NCBI GenBank assembly: GCA_025399215.1
Contig: MU621145.1
Location: forward strand, 17,228-81,227
DNA length: 64,000 nucleotides
Reading direction: 5' to 3'
Source of the DNA: Globomyces pollinis-pini
Taxonomy: Eukaryota; Chytridiomycota; Chytridiomycetes; Rhizophydiales; Globomycetaceae
Shown: positions 22,782 to 33,819 of the stretch, one piece after another
Position numbering within the stretch: position 1 is the stretch's first letter
How the letters are laid out: the number at the start of each line of letters is the position of its first letter
Position numbers and translations under genes: made by a program
The notes under the pieces: generated by a model
What the model was told of the DNA's origin: nothing
The model's database searches: none
Seen by the model: the letters and a program-made list of their open reading frames with translations, nothing else

Positions 22782-24411
22782 ATGAATCCAGAGGATATTC
22801 AAGTAGAAACATCATCATCTATCAAACAACTCGATGCTAATGATTTGGAAGCTCCAAAAACACCACCATCAGATAGATTTGCTCAACGAGCAAATTCACA
22901 AAAGGATATTACGATAAATCTAGTTACAGATAATCAAGAATCAAATCCATTTGCAGAAAAAGTAACAACTGATGATAAACCATTTGTTTCCGAACCAACT
23001 AATGAATCAACAACTGTATCATCGACAATAGATTCAGCTGATAAGTTGAACGACAAGTTGGGTAAATCAGACTCAGTATCAAATGTGTTTTCTCCAAAGG
23101 CAAGATTAAATCCTGTTCCTGCAGTCTTATTACCTATTGTAAGATCATTTGTAGATTTAACCAAAAAAAGCACTATCAATTACCAACAAGGCGATGGGTA
23201 GATTCTTCCGTATTCTATGATTTGCCTTATTTAGATAATATGGCAAATGTTATTGCTAAAGTTTATCCAAATAATTCTCAAAGACCTAAACGTGCCATTA
23301 AAACAGTGGAACAAGCAGTAGATACTCCAGATCCTTATGCCACTTTAGTAAATTCAAATAGGTAACAAATTATACTGTATCTAAATATTAGTTGGCGTTC
23401 TGTAGCACTTTTAGCTCGTAATGATATAATTGCTTGTCATCCAGCAAATGTAGATGAATTAATGCGCTTATATTATATAAGATGGTCTTCGATGATTAAA
23501 TTAAGATTATATGATATAGTTCAAGGTGAAATGGATAAACTACGAGTGAATGATAGTCAAGATTTGTTTTTTGAAAAATATCCGGATGTTTTTGAAGGTC
23601 GAAAAGGATTGATGATTAGCTTTGATGTTTTAGTATTGATCCACAAACTTCCATCGTACAAGAAGAATATTCATGAGAGTATTCATAGGTTTTATAAACT
23701 ACTATGTCCACAAAAACCAACGGATTTTAGACCAACAAAAGAACAACACATTAGAATTTTATTTCACATTATCAATTTATTGATTCAAATTCCAGATATT
23801 TCTTTGGCCATTCAGGTGATGAAATCAATGCTTGAGGAATTTAAATCAAATCCGGATATGTGGTCAATGTTGGGGAGATTACAACTTCAAATTGGTGAAT
23901 TAAGCTCAGCGATACATTCATTTCATCAGGTTAGGTGAAACTTTTTTATTTATTGTAGGTTGAAGTGATTTTGGGAATTACCTCTCCAGATAGTGAGCCA
24001 CTTGCACAACCACTTCTTGATCAATTTCCGCGTCCTGATTTAGTATTATTTCAACGAGGTGTCATTTTTTTGGCCAAGGATTTAACTTCAGAAGCAATTA
24101 ATATGTTTACACAATTGATTACCATTTTACCAGATTCATCTGCGGCAATGAATAATCTGTCTATCGCTCAGCTATATTCTGGAAATGTTAGTCAAGTATA
24201 ATATCTCTCTGCTAAACCTTAGGCAGCAAGTTTCTTGGAAAGTTTTATAGTTTCAAACCCAGCGGTATCGGCCAAGTATCCCAACTTGGTATTTAACCTC
24301 TCCTCAATGTATGATTTAACAGACTCTTCTTTGTCTAAAAAGAAGGCATTAATACAAGTGATTACAAAGGGATGTGGGGATCATTTTGATTCAGATTACT
24401 TGAAATTATAA
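22782..24411 (+). CDS. TRAPPC12: TRAPPC12 (TTC15)-like TPR subunit of TRAPP III
   Basis: TRAPP complexes are Rab1/Ypt1 exchange factors for ER-Golgi traffic and autophagy. A Ser/Thr-rich N-terminus is followed, after a 32-nt intron, by WVDSSVFYDLPYLDNM, then WRSVALLARNDIIACHPAN, FEKYPDVFEGRKGLM, and TPR helices (MWSMLGRLQLQIGELSSAI, AAMNNLSIAQLYSGN). It ends FNLSSMYDLTDSS...SDYLKL, matching the animal C-terminus NTQCLKL. Introns at each apparent break are about 27-33 nt. Total about 480 aa, shorter than the animal protein (735 aa) because the disordered head is reduced. Confidence 0.87.
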
Positions 24412-24458
24412 CATGGCGGATCTAATTGATTCAATGCTTATAAACTTTTATTGATTAA

Positions 24459-25033
24459 TTATTTTTTTGATTGAATTCTGGCCTTTCCAGCAGCCAATGA
24501 TTCGGCTTTTTTGGAACTTGCAGCTTGTTCTGCTTCTTCTTTTTTAGCTTTAGCTTCTTCTCTTTGCTTTCTAATTAAAGCGAGTCTGGCTAAATCAGCT
24601 CTAGCTTGGTCAGTTTTTCCTTCCATTTGAAGTTTAAAGTAGTGAGCTTGTTTCCTTTCCTTTTCTAAGGCTTCTCTAAATAGGTAAGTAAATGAATGTA
24701 CCTTTCTCTTCTGTTTAATTGAGGTTTTTCTTCTTCTTCATCATCATTGATACTTAAATCCTTTAATTTCATAGTATTCTTTCCAGTTTTCCTATTAGGG
24801 TTTGCGATATCGATGAAAGCAGCAGCAGGATTTGATAATTTAGTATCTTCTTCCTCTGATTCCGAGTCAGAAGGAGGCATTCCTCTGTTAAAGTTCTATA
24901 ATATTAAAGACAAATGGAATACTCTAGAATTTCTTTCTTCATCTTCTAAATCCTTTGGATTTGTAAAAACTCTTTCAACTCCTCGTTGAGTTTTATTCAT
25001 TTTTGTTCCCTTCTTCATTCCCTTTCCTGACAT
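24459..25033 (-). CDS. PDAP1: PDAP1/PP28-like casein kinase substrate phosphoprotein
   Basis: Small basic/acidic protein: [15 protein letters not shown] head, an acidic [10 protein letters not shown]2-type patch, the family block [15 protein letters not shown], then LNRRER joined by an intron to a charged helix reading [20 protein letters not shown]. This matches the animal sequence [20 protein letters not shown]. Length about 160 aa as expected. The biochemical role is poorly known (PDGF-A-associated, RNA or translation links in animals). Confidence 0.88.
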
Positions 25034-25096
25034 GATTAAAAAAACTTCTCATTTGAGCCACCTTTTAAAAACCCCCATTCACAAATCCTTTCACTA

Positions 25097-26219
25097 ATGA
25101 AGGATCTTAAAAAAATTATATTTTTAGGTGAAGAATGTACCGGAAAATCTACATTCTTAAATGTCGGTCTTGGACTAAAATTTAATACGGTATTCAATCA
25201 ATTTCAACTAAAATACTATTAGATTTATAATCCTACAATTCAAGATTATATTACTTCAGATCAATTTCAAAATATTCTATTTATTGATACTGCTGGTAGT
25301 CCTGACTTGGATAGACTAAGACCTTCAAATTATTATGATCTCTCTCATATTGTTCTTTGTTTTAGTATACCTTCTCAACAATCATTCATCAAAGTTGCAG
25401 AAAAATGGATGCCAGAGATCTCATATTACATGGATTTAACACCAATCACTTTATTAGGTTTAAAGCAAGATCTTCGAACAACAAACTCTGTAACGTTTGA
25501 ACAGGTACAATAATTGATTTAATATCCAGGGAAATGATCTTGCAAAGGAAATAAATGCCACTAGATACATTGAATGTAGTGCATTAAATCCCGATGAAAC
25601 ACGTCAGATTTTAGAATCTATTGTAGTGGCAACAAATGATCAACAGTCAAATTGGTGTCATACTAGAAATAAATCAAACGTCACTGAAAGTTCAATTGAA
25701 GATGGTGATCACAAAACCATTTCAAGTTCAATCACAATGGAATCACTGAACATTATGGACCATCCATCCGTTCCTCAATTGGATGATATATACAGCCCCA
25801 AATTACACCATGTACCTATCAATGACAAAACTCAACCAAATATACTTGATGTAACAAGTTCTGATTTGGATACAAGAAACGATAAAGTACAACCTTCGTA
25901 TTTTACAAGAGGATTACAAAAACAGCAATTATCAAAACCAAATGATTCAACCCCTATTTCAACAGAACAGTCTATTTTGCCATTGCGAGCAAATAATTCA
26001 AAGTCTACTAAAACTGGATTGAAATCGTGGGGAAACAAGTTATTAAGTGGTACCAAATACGTAGAAACTGGTTATAAAAACAATCTTACTGTAAATACAA
26101 CTACAACAGCTGTAGATCTACATTCACAAGAAGTAGTCAAAATCAAACCATTAGAAACTGTAAATCAAATCACTCCAAAAAAAGAAAAGAAAGGATTATT
26201 CTTTCGATTATTTCATTGA
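25097..26219 (+). CDS. divergent Rho/Rab-like small GTPase with long tail
   Basis: The P-loop GEECTGKST, switch I YNPTI, G3 DTAGSPD, a G4-like LGLKQDLR (canonical G/T-N/T-K-x-D becomes L-K-Q-D) and G5 ECSAL define a Rho-like G domain split by two introns. About 200 Ser/Thr/Asn-rich residues follow, ending KKEKKGLFFRLFH. There is no C-terminal CAAX, so membrane binding, if any, would use the basic-aromatic end. The altered G3 and G4 suggest unusual nucleotide handling. Specific orthology is not clear. Confidence 0.7.
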
Positions 26220-26304
26220 ACCTTTTTAGTTTGTATATTTTAAAAACCAATTGCATCCAACCTTGTAAAAAAATCGTGTTTTTTGATTTGTGCACCATCA
26301 ATAA

Positions 26305-28065
26305 ATGTTTGATTTTCATGGCGTGTTAAAGAAAGTGAGAAATCTTCGTTTAAGGGCTGAAAATGCCAATTCAATTTCTTGTCCAAAGATGAAAAAGATT
26401 TGGGAAAAGTTGAAAACAAAAAGGAATGAATTAACGATAAACTTTAACGAAATCAAAAGAGATGAAATGAATTGTAAGATGATTACAGTAAGAGATCACG
26501 TATTGAAACGAGCTTTATTGATAAGTACCATGAATCAAACTCAACATCCTTGGGAAATACAAATATCATCACCAATTTCAATTTCTATTCAAAAAGGGGA
26601 TGCATTTGTGATTGAATTATGGATACGTTGTGATACGTTTGCAACAACTACAGTAACATTGGAACAAAATTATGCAAGTTATGAAAAATTGATTCATTAT
26701 ACCATTAACAATATGAATTCTATTTGGACTAAATATGAGATACCATTTATAGCTTCTTTTGGAATTGAAAAAGGTCAATCACAATTGGTATTTTTCCTTG
26801 GTTATGGTAAACAAACATTTGAATTGGGACAAGTTCGATTGATTAAACATACAAATAGTAATTCTTTACCTCCATTACGATTGGAGTATGATGGAATGCA
26901 TGAAAGATCTCCTTGGAGATTGGAAGCGGAAATCAATATTGAAAAATATCGGAAATCTAATCTATCAATAGTCATCAAAGATCAATTTGGTCAACCTATA
27001 CCAAATGTGAATATCAAGATTCGAATGAAAAAACATCAATTTCTATTTGGTACTTCAATTCGATCTAAATTGTTATTACAAGATAAACAATATCAAGATC
27101 AAGTCAAAAAATATTTCAATACAATAGTATTTGAAAATGAATTGAAATGGCATCATTGGATTCAACAACAATCAAACCAAGATGATCATTTCAGACTTGA
27201 TTGGACTAAACAGGCAATGGAATGGTGTTTAAAGGAAGAGATTGCCATTAGAGGTCATACATTAGTTTGGGGAAACTGGGATCATACACCGCATCATATT
27301 CCCCATGATCAAAGAGTGTACACTTTTTTAAAGGATTTTATTAAAGATATAGTTGGAACATTAAAAGGTCAAATTATACATTGGGATGTATTAAACGAAC
27401 TATTTCAAAATCAAGATTATATCAAATATCTGGGAAAAGAATCAATAATTGAATGGTTAAAATTAACAAAAGAATTAGATACAAAAACAAAAATATATTT
27501 GAATGATTATCCAGTACCCGATTGGGAGGTTAGTATTAAATCAGTTCAAGATACAATTGAATATATCCAAATGAATCATGGGGTACTTGATGGATTAGGA
27601 ATTCAAGGACATGTTAACGAAACTCCATGGTCCATTCCACAATATCTAGTTATGTTGAATAGATTTCATCAATACAATCTATCAATGGTATTATCTGAAT
27701 TTGATACCATAATTAAAGATCAGGAATTGGAAGCAATGTTTTTAAAAGATATGTTGATTGCTACTTTTAGTCATCCTTCCATGATTGGATTCCTAACTTG
27801 GGGGTTTTGGGATAATGCTAATTGGAGAAATCAAGGATTGTTTTTTAACCCAGATTGGACTGCAAAACCTGCATTGAAAGTTTATGATGATTTGGTGTTC
27901 AACAAATGGTGGTCAAATTGCGATGGTTATACCGACTTGAAAGGTGTTTATGATACAAGAGTATTTCAAGGTGAATTTGAAATACATGTACAAATTGCTA
28001 ATCAAACGAAAATCTACAAAGCTACTGTTGGTAAAGATGATCTTTCATTAGATATCACATTATAG
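26305..28065 (+). CDS. GH10 endo-1,4-beta-xylanase, intronless and without signal peptide
   Basis: A single 586-codon exon. The N-terminal half (about 60-190) looks like a beta-sandwich carbohydrate-binding module. The GH10 barrel follows: FENELKWHHW, IRGHTLVWGNWD, IHWDVLNELF (acid/base E365), LNDYPVPDWE, LGIQGHVNE, VLSEFD (nucleophile E465) and FLTWGFWDNANW. The C-terminal beta segment resembles that of plant, animal and bacterial GH10 enzymes rather than secreted fungal xylanases. No signal peptide follows the ATG; the N-terminus is basic. Either the true N-terminal exon is missing, or the enzyme is cytosolic or exported non-classically. Confidence 0.9.
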   Translation: MFDFHGVLKKVRNLRLRAENANSISCPKMKKIWEKLKTKRNELTINFNEIKRDEMNCKMITVRDHVLKRALLISTMNQTQHPWEIQISSPISISIQKGDAFVIELWIRCDTFATTTVTLEQNYASYEKLIHYTINNMNSIWTKYEIPFIASFGIEKGQSQLVFFLGYGKQTFELGQVRLIKHTNSNSLPPLRLEYDGMHERSPWRLEAEINIEKYRKSNLSIVIKDQFGQPIPNVNIKIRMKKHQFLFGTSIRSKLLLQDKQYQDQVKKYFNTIVFENELKWHHWIQQQSNQDDHFRLDWTKQAMEWCLKEEIAIRGHTLVWGNWDHTPHHIPHDQRVYTFLKDFIKDIVGTLKGQIIHWDVLNELFQNQDYIKYLGKESIIEWLKLTKELDTKTKIYLNDYPVPDWEVSIKSVQDTIEYIQMNHGVLDGLGIQGHVNETPWSIPQYLVMLNRFHQYNLSMVLSEFDTIIKDQELEAMFLKDMLIATFSHPSMIGFLTWGFWDNANWRNQGLFFNPDWTAKPALKVYDDLVFNKWWSNCDGYTDLKGVYDTRVFQGEFEIHVQIANQTKIYKATVGKDDLSLDITL

Positions 28066-28122
28066 TGAATAAACTAAATTATAAACTACCATATTGGTTG
28101 GAAATTGAGTACGAGTTAAATT

Positions 28123-29083
28123 TTATTTCATGTTCAAGAGAATGTTTGACCCAGACTTGCTACTTGGTAAATAAGTAATGTTTTGAGATGCAGCAAGAGT
28201 AGAAGCAATTTCTTTTGAAGTTTCAATTCTTCTTAATTCCAAATGTGCTTGACCACTCTTCTTGTAAGCATCAGAAACAAGTTGAGCAGCATGGGATTCA
28301 CCTTCAGCTCTGATGATACCAGCTAATTTTTCTTGTTCTGCACGTTCAACAACAAATCGAGCTCGTTCAGCTTCTTGTTGTGCTAAGATGTGTTAAATGG
28401 GTTGTAAAAACAATAATAAGATGGAATAGTGGAATTCTTCTTTTGATAATTAAAATACTTACCAATAACTTTTTGTTCAACTGCATCTGTAAAATCTTTT
28501 CCAAAAGTTAAATGAGTCTACAATAAGTAAATCGAAATCAAAAATACAATAGAGACATCTTCAAGGATAATGTTAAATTCTCCAGCACGCTTAAGCAATT
28601 CATTTCTGATTCTGGCAGATACTTGTTCACGTTGAGTGATCAATTCACTACATTGTTTAAAAGATTAATAACCTACCTAGCATCGAATTGAGCAACAACA
28701 GCTTTCAATACTTCATTACCAATGGAAGGTAACACTCTTTCTTCATAATCTAAACCTAATTTGGAGTAAATCACATTAAGTTTTCCAATATCTGGTTTGT
28801 GTAATACTCGAAGAGTCAAAGAGATTGTTTGCATATCCTTTGAACCGGTAGTAGTTGAAATATTTCTTGGTCGAGTTCGAACATCATAAAAGATCGCTTT
28901 ATGTAACCAAGGGACAAGGAAATGAGTTCCTTCATCCACTGGTTTTTCTTTCACACCCGACAAACGATCAAAGATAACGACTCTCTGACCAGCTTGAACA
29001 TTGTACATGGAAGATTGAATAACGCTAAATGCAATGGTTGCTGGGACTGCCCATCTTGCAATTCCTTCAAAAAGTGCTGCCAT
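28123..29083 (-). CDS. PHB1: prohibitin 1 (mitochondrial inner membrane scaffold)
   Basis: Forms ring complexes with Phb2 that organise inner-membrane lipids and the m-AAA protease. The N-terminal hydrophobic anchor ([15 protein letters not shown]) is followed by the SPFH/PHB domain with [36 protein letters not shown] and [18 protein letters not shown]. Then come the [14 protein letters not shown] coiled coil and [14 protein letters not shown]. Four exons. One intron (28383-28462) is 80 nt, the longest single intron I resolved in the window. Length about 275 aa is normal. Confidence 0.95.
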
Positions 29084-29138
29084 TTGTAAAGAAAAAGTTT
29101 AGAAATTTTATACAAAAAATTCAAATGGTTTATTAAGT

Positions 29139-30295
29139 TCATGCCATCTGTGCGATATCTTTGACGCACATAGGACAACGAGCATGTATATGAAGCCATT
29201 TATCTATACAGGCCACTGGTTTGGTTAACGACTAGAATACTTACCATGAAAGTGGTGATTGCATCCAAGTTGACGAATCAAGTCATCATCACGATATTCC
29301 CCAATGCATATTGCACACATTGCATCTTCTTCGGGGACGCTGAGGTATTGTCGATCTTCACTATTGGTTTTATTTCGGGTTTGAAACAATTTAAACATTC
29401 GAAATCGTTTAATTGGCTTGCAAGTTAATATGGCAACATCAGTTACCTTTTTTGGATTTACAACAGCGATCACTGGTGGTTTATTCTTTTCTTCTGGGGG
29501 TTGCGTTCGATACCAAAAAATTGGAAATGATTGTATCAATTCTAACAATTAGTATCGATCGTTATTACCAGCCAAGTTAGTTTCTGCAAGTTCAGCGGCT
29601 CGAGCTTCATATCGATCACGCATATTCTCCACCACCTGATATATTTTAATGCACAATAATGAACAGAACGCAAGTACAGCAAAGAGAACAGGTGTCGAAA
29701 TAGTAATGGCTACTACCACTAGGAATATACTTAAACAAATGACTTGTAGACGGGAATGTTCCAAAAGGACACCCAAACCATATACTTTAAATACAACAAT
29801 TCCCGTAATAAATAATCCAAATAATACCATATCTACAATACTAACTCATTAAAAAAGATTCAATACAATCTGAGGATCATTCTCTTTCGTTCTCGTTCCT
29901 TCAAAATATAGTGCATCCGCCTAATTCTCTCAGTTCCACAATAACCGACACGAATATAAGGTAATCGAAATGCAGTAGGGAAAGCCATCAATGTAATGAA
30001 ATGAACCCCAGTAAATAGTCCTATGTATAATTTTAAAGAGTAGTTGTCCGTTGAATTGACCACTAAACAGATAAATCCAAAGATAGTCTATCAGTCAATT
30101 CAAATTGTTAATTACTTGTAAGATAGTGATAGTAACTCTTGCTAAATACACCCATCTTTCGAATGGGTTTAATAACCAAGACCAAACAGTTTTATAATTC
30201 CAACAACCGATTGCGTATGAAGGATCCTTTAAATCATTTAAATCATCCAAGTTTTCAGGTTCCACAATATCCTGATTTAATACTTCATTTTCCAT
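29139..30295 (-). CDS. multi-pass membrane RING-H2 E3 ubiquitin ligase B
   Basis: Paralogue of the gene at 21620. The start is the ATG of MENEVLNQD (an in-frame TTG four codons earlier is not a start). Hydrophobic segments around WVYLARVTITILQ, LYIGLFTGVHFITLMAF, MVLFGLFITGIVVF and the ILVV-rich helix precede a soluble linker. The RING-H2 reads CAICIGEYRDDD, RQLGCNHHFH and, after an intron, ACIDKWLHIHARCPMC. Ends AQMA. Both RING genes end within a few residues of the last zinc ligand. Probably another membrane-bound ubiquitin ligase. Confidence 0.83.
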
Positions 30296-30434
30296 GATGA
30301 ATTTCAAGTTAAAAATAAACTGCGAGATCAGTGGCGGAAAAGTACAACAAACACATCACTGGCACTCAGGCTTATGGTATTAAACTGTGAATTTGTAACT
30401 AGAATCCTATAGTAATGAAGAACTAAGTTTATTG

Positions 30435-30968
30435 TTAAGCATTATTGCTGAAAGTTGCTCGAACTCCAGCATTTACAATCCCTTCTTGACTAATCACATT
30501 GGATCTCGCTCCAGTTTCACCTTTAATGATAGCCAATCCTATTACATTCAGTTTTCAATTGAATTACCATAGAAAAAGAATGCTACAGTTAAAGTGACGG
30601 CTGTAACTAGAATAGTATCTGTTTTTTGAATTAAAGATAACCAGATTGAAGTAGCAAATACTCCATAGATCATACATTTGATTCGAATATCTCCACTGAT
30701 GGCAATAATTCTATCAGTATTTCTAATACATTTTGCAAGAAAAGTGAATTCCAAAAGAATGACAAAAAGACCTTCACAACTTTTGATTAGCAATTAAAAA
30801 CTTACAATGCTATGATAGCGAATATTGGAACAGACAATAAAGCACTGATACCAAATATCAATAATACTGACTCTTAGTAACCAATTTCTTACATAAACCA
30901 CTCAACATTCCTGCCCATTGACCATAAATAGCACATTTTCCAGCTTTCAATTCGTCCAAGAATGACAT
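30435..30968 (-). CDS. TVP18: Tvp18-family Golgi membrane protein, copy 1
   Basis: Tvp18 (related to the animal Flower channel family) sits in Golgi/TGN vesicles. Spliced protein of about 150 aa: MSFLDELKAGKCAIYGQWAG, first hydrophobic helix (IFGISALLSVPIFAIIA), LFVILLEFTFLAKCIRNTD, IKCMIYGVFATSIWLSLIQ, TDTILVTAVTLTVAFFFYG, and a soluble tail ending ATFSNNA. Three introns of 26-28 nt. Immediately upstream lies a second copy with the same exon pattern and a shared tail motif (SNV(I/V)(S/T)(Q/S)EGI), so this is a tandem duplication. Confidence 0.83.
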
Positions 30969-31087
30969 TTTCCTAAAAAAAAAGCAAAATTTAAACGTCA
31001 ATCTCCATGCGTACAGCCATTTTCACACCAACTAAAAGGAATCAAAAAAACACCAAAGGAATCATAAAACACCATGGAATCTTTTAT

Positions 31088-31642
31088 TCAAACTCGACTA
31101 TTGATCACTGTACGTGCAATTCCTTCACTAGTCACCACATTGGATTTCACAGATTCTTCCCCTCTTGCTACCGCAATAACTATCTATTAAATAATATTTC
31201 AATTTACTGTAAAAAAACATTCCAGCAGTCAAACTAATGGCAGGAATTAAAATCGTATCAACGGCTTGGATTAAAGAACACCACAAGGATGCTGCAAAAC
31301 TATCATAATTATTTAAAATTGATTTACATTGTGTAAATGGCAGCTTTGATTTTAAGATTGGAAGACACGGCAATAATTCTATCTGTACCTCGAATGCATT
31401 TCGCCAAAAAACTAACTTCCAATAGTATCAAAAACACTCCTTCCCCTCTAGATTTTAATATATCGGATAAACTACAATGCGATAGCACCAAAAATTGGAA
31501 GTTTAAAAAGGGTAGAAAATCCAAAGATAATCAATACTAGTTGTTTTTAAAAAAAATCAATATTACATAGTGAAGATAACCAACCGGACCATTGACCATA
31601 AATACAGGCTTTCCCAGCTTTAAGTTCATCAATAAATGCCAT
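31088..31642 (-). CDS. TVP18: Tvp18-family Golgi membrane protein, copy 2
   Basis: Start ATG MAFIDELKAGKACIYGQWSG. Four introns of 28-30 nt give LIIFGFSTLFKLPIFGAIA, LILLEVSFLAKCIRGTDRII, ASLWCSLIQAVDTILIPAIS, AVARGEESVKSNVV and SEGIARTVINSRV. One intron (in TVP18 copy 2 at about the IYTI/FAAS junction) is absent from copy 1, so introns were gained or lost after duplication. About 120 bp separate the two genes. The Cys-Ile-Arg-Asn/Gly-Thr-Asp loop is shared by both. Confidence 0.82.
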
Positions 31643-31762
31643 CGAGTTGTAAAATAAACAAAAAGACACGAAAATTCAGCTTATTTTAATATCGGAGTTT
31701 AATGACAACGTGTGGAATTGTTGAAATATATTAATAAAAATGTATTGATAAATAAAATAGGG

Positions 31763-33750
31763 TTACCAAAAGAATGATAGATGATTTTCACCTGAATATT
31801 CAGACCAACCTCGATCTCCTCGAGCATGTTCCATAATATTCAAAATCTTTTGACTCACTTCGGCTACGGACCATAATCCAATCTGTTTCAACCGCTTTGT
31901 TTGTTCGTATTCATCATGAACCAATGTCATCAGAGCCCTTCCAACTTCTTCTGACAAAATATCCGTCAGACCAGCGGCATAAATATCCCAAGCACCATTA
32001 AAGTTATCCTGATCGTTAGCAATCAATAATTACAATATCAGTTTGAGCACTTAGTTGAAGTGGTATAGATACTCTATTATTGTTCATGTATCCAACAACA
32101 GGTCTAATCAATGCGTTCGACATGTAACTTAATGACTCGTTCGCCAATGGCACACTCGCCTTCACATCCTGAATCTTGACCCTTCCCAAAATAACTATCC
32201 TGGATGAAGGATCTAAATCGATCAAAGACGAATCGTCATGTAAAATGGTATCTTCCAGTTGTAAAACCGATTCTGATGGTGTTGTTGAAGTGTTGTGTTT
32301 AAGTCCATAATGTCTGATATCTTTCAACGATCGAACTGATTTTTTTGAGGCCGAAAGTTCATCATCAGGTCGTTTAATGACTGACCCTAATTTATTCATT
32401 GCCACATATCGAAGTCCATCCACCTCATCTAGTATTCTATCAAAGATATCTTCATTATCTGAAGTATGAGGTACTAAAAAATGTAAATCCAAATCTATCG
32501 TTCCTTTTGTGATCCATCCCAATGGTCCTTGTAATCCAGCATTAAAATGTTCAACTGGAATACCATATAATTTTAAATTTGACTATTATTTGTAAGAGAG
32601 ATGTGATTTACTAGTTTAGACCAGTTTGTTTTTAATTCTGCTTGTAGTCTAACATCTTTTGTTTGTGGTTTATGTACAGAAAATAAACAGTCATCCAAGG
32701 TACCCACTGCAGACTCAGCGCATAACATATCGTATAACCTAGAGATATTGAGAATACTGAAATGGTTACATCCATTGCATCCTAAATACAGGCAGTGTTG
32801 CGTGAAAAATCGCAAGATCGTAAGGTCTAAAATTCGGATTATTAATAGTGATTAAGGCATCTTCAATTGCAAATCCTTCTAATTCAAAGTCTCCATACTG
32901 AGGTACTCGAAGTGCTGGTGTCCAGTTATCGTAAACAAGATGTTGTCGATCACAACTTCCCCGAACACCTTTTAATTTGGCAACTTTAACTAATCCTCTT
33001 CCTATAGCAAGTACTCAATCAATATCATCAAATACCATCAAGCCATCTCCATAATGATAGTGAAATATCAATACTTTCCACTGTCAAGTCCCAATAAGTC
33101 CAATTCACATCCACATCATCTGGATTGAATGGTATACCTAACAAAGCAGCTTCCGCACGTTTGATTTCCCTCCATGTTTTATCATTACATACTATTTTCA
33201 CATTTCCTAATCGAATGGAACCTTCCCTCCAACGTGGTACAATTGCGGATTCAAAAGTCACATTATAACCAGTCCACATCGTTATGGCATCACTTACTCG
33301 AGTTCCAATGTACTCTGTATGTGAATAAATATCGCAATCTACCTTGAACAGAAAGAGAATTTGCTAGAAACAGCATGACAGAAAAGAAAGTGGTAGTGCC
33401 CACCAATACAAATAATGAATGTCCAAGAAAAACCCAAGAAGTAATTGCCATCACATCGTCCAATCGGAGAGGTCTACAATCAATAAAGTTACTAAACCTT
33501 ATTTGTCCCATCAAAAACAGACGTAATCGTAATCTCTGTCTAGGAATGAACCCCTCTACATTATTTAGTAACGCCTGCCTTGCTCTCTTTAATGCCGCCT
33601 GTCCTTCCTCTGGTGTCAATAGCGAAGAGAAACGACGGAATACAGGATTCCAACCCCAGGGTAACGACCGAAATGCATTACGTCTACCTATAAGGATCCG
33701 ATATTCATTTACCGGAACAAATTTCTAAATTGAAATATGGGTCTTGTCAT
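31763..33750 (-). CDS. MDM31: Mdm31/Mdm32-family mitochondrial inner membrane protein
   Basis: Fungal inner-membrane proteins needed for mitochondrial morphology, mtDNA inheritance and cardiolipin homeostasis. The start MTRPIFQFRNLF, with a 29-nt intron before RRRNAFRSLPWGWNPVFRRF, looks like a presequence. A TM segment (ITSWVFLGHSLFVLVGTTTF) follows. The family core reads WTGYNVTFESAIVPRWREG, VDVNWTYWDLTVE, WLDG and QWMLYDMLCAESAVG, then a C-terminal part with FNGAWDIYAAGLTDILSEEV. About 600 aa. Introns of 25-32 nt. A long plus-strand frame over 33375-33728 is only its antisense. Confidence 0.85.
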
Positions 33751-33819
33751 GAGAATCAAAATCAATTGGGAAACTACAATGACATCACCAAAGATTGAAT
33801 TTTTTAATTTTTTTTAACC

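Noticed and set aside
26305..28065. GH10 gene as bacterial contamination
   Set aside because: AT content and codon use match the neighbours, and it sits between fungal-type intron-containing genes without a gap.
29139..30307. Start of RING-H2 protein B at 30307
   Set aside because: That codon is TTG; the ATG four codons later is the first true start.
33375..33728. Plus-strand frame of 117 codons
   Set aside because: Antisense of the Mdm31/32 N-terminal exons, which carry clear family motifs.
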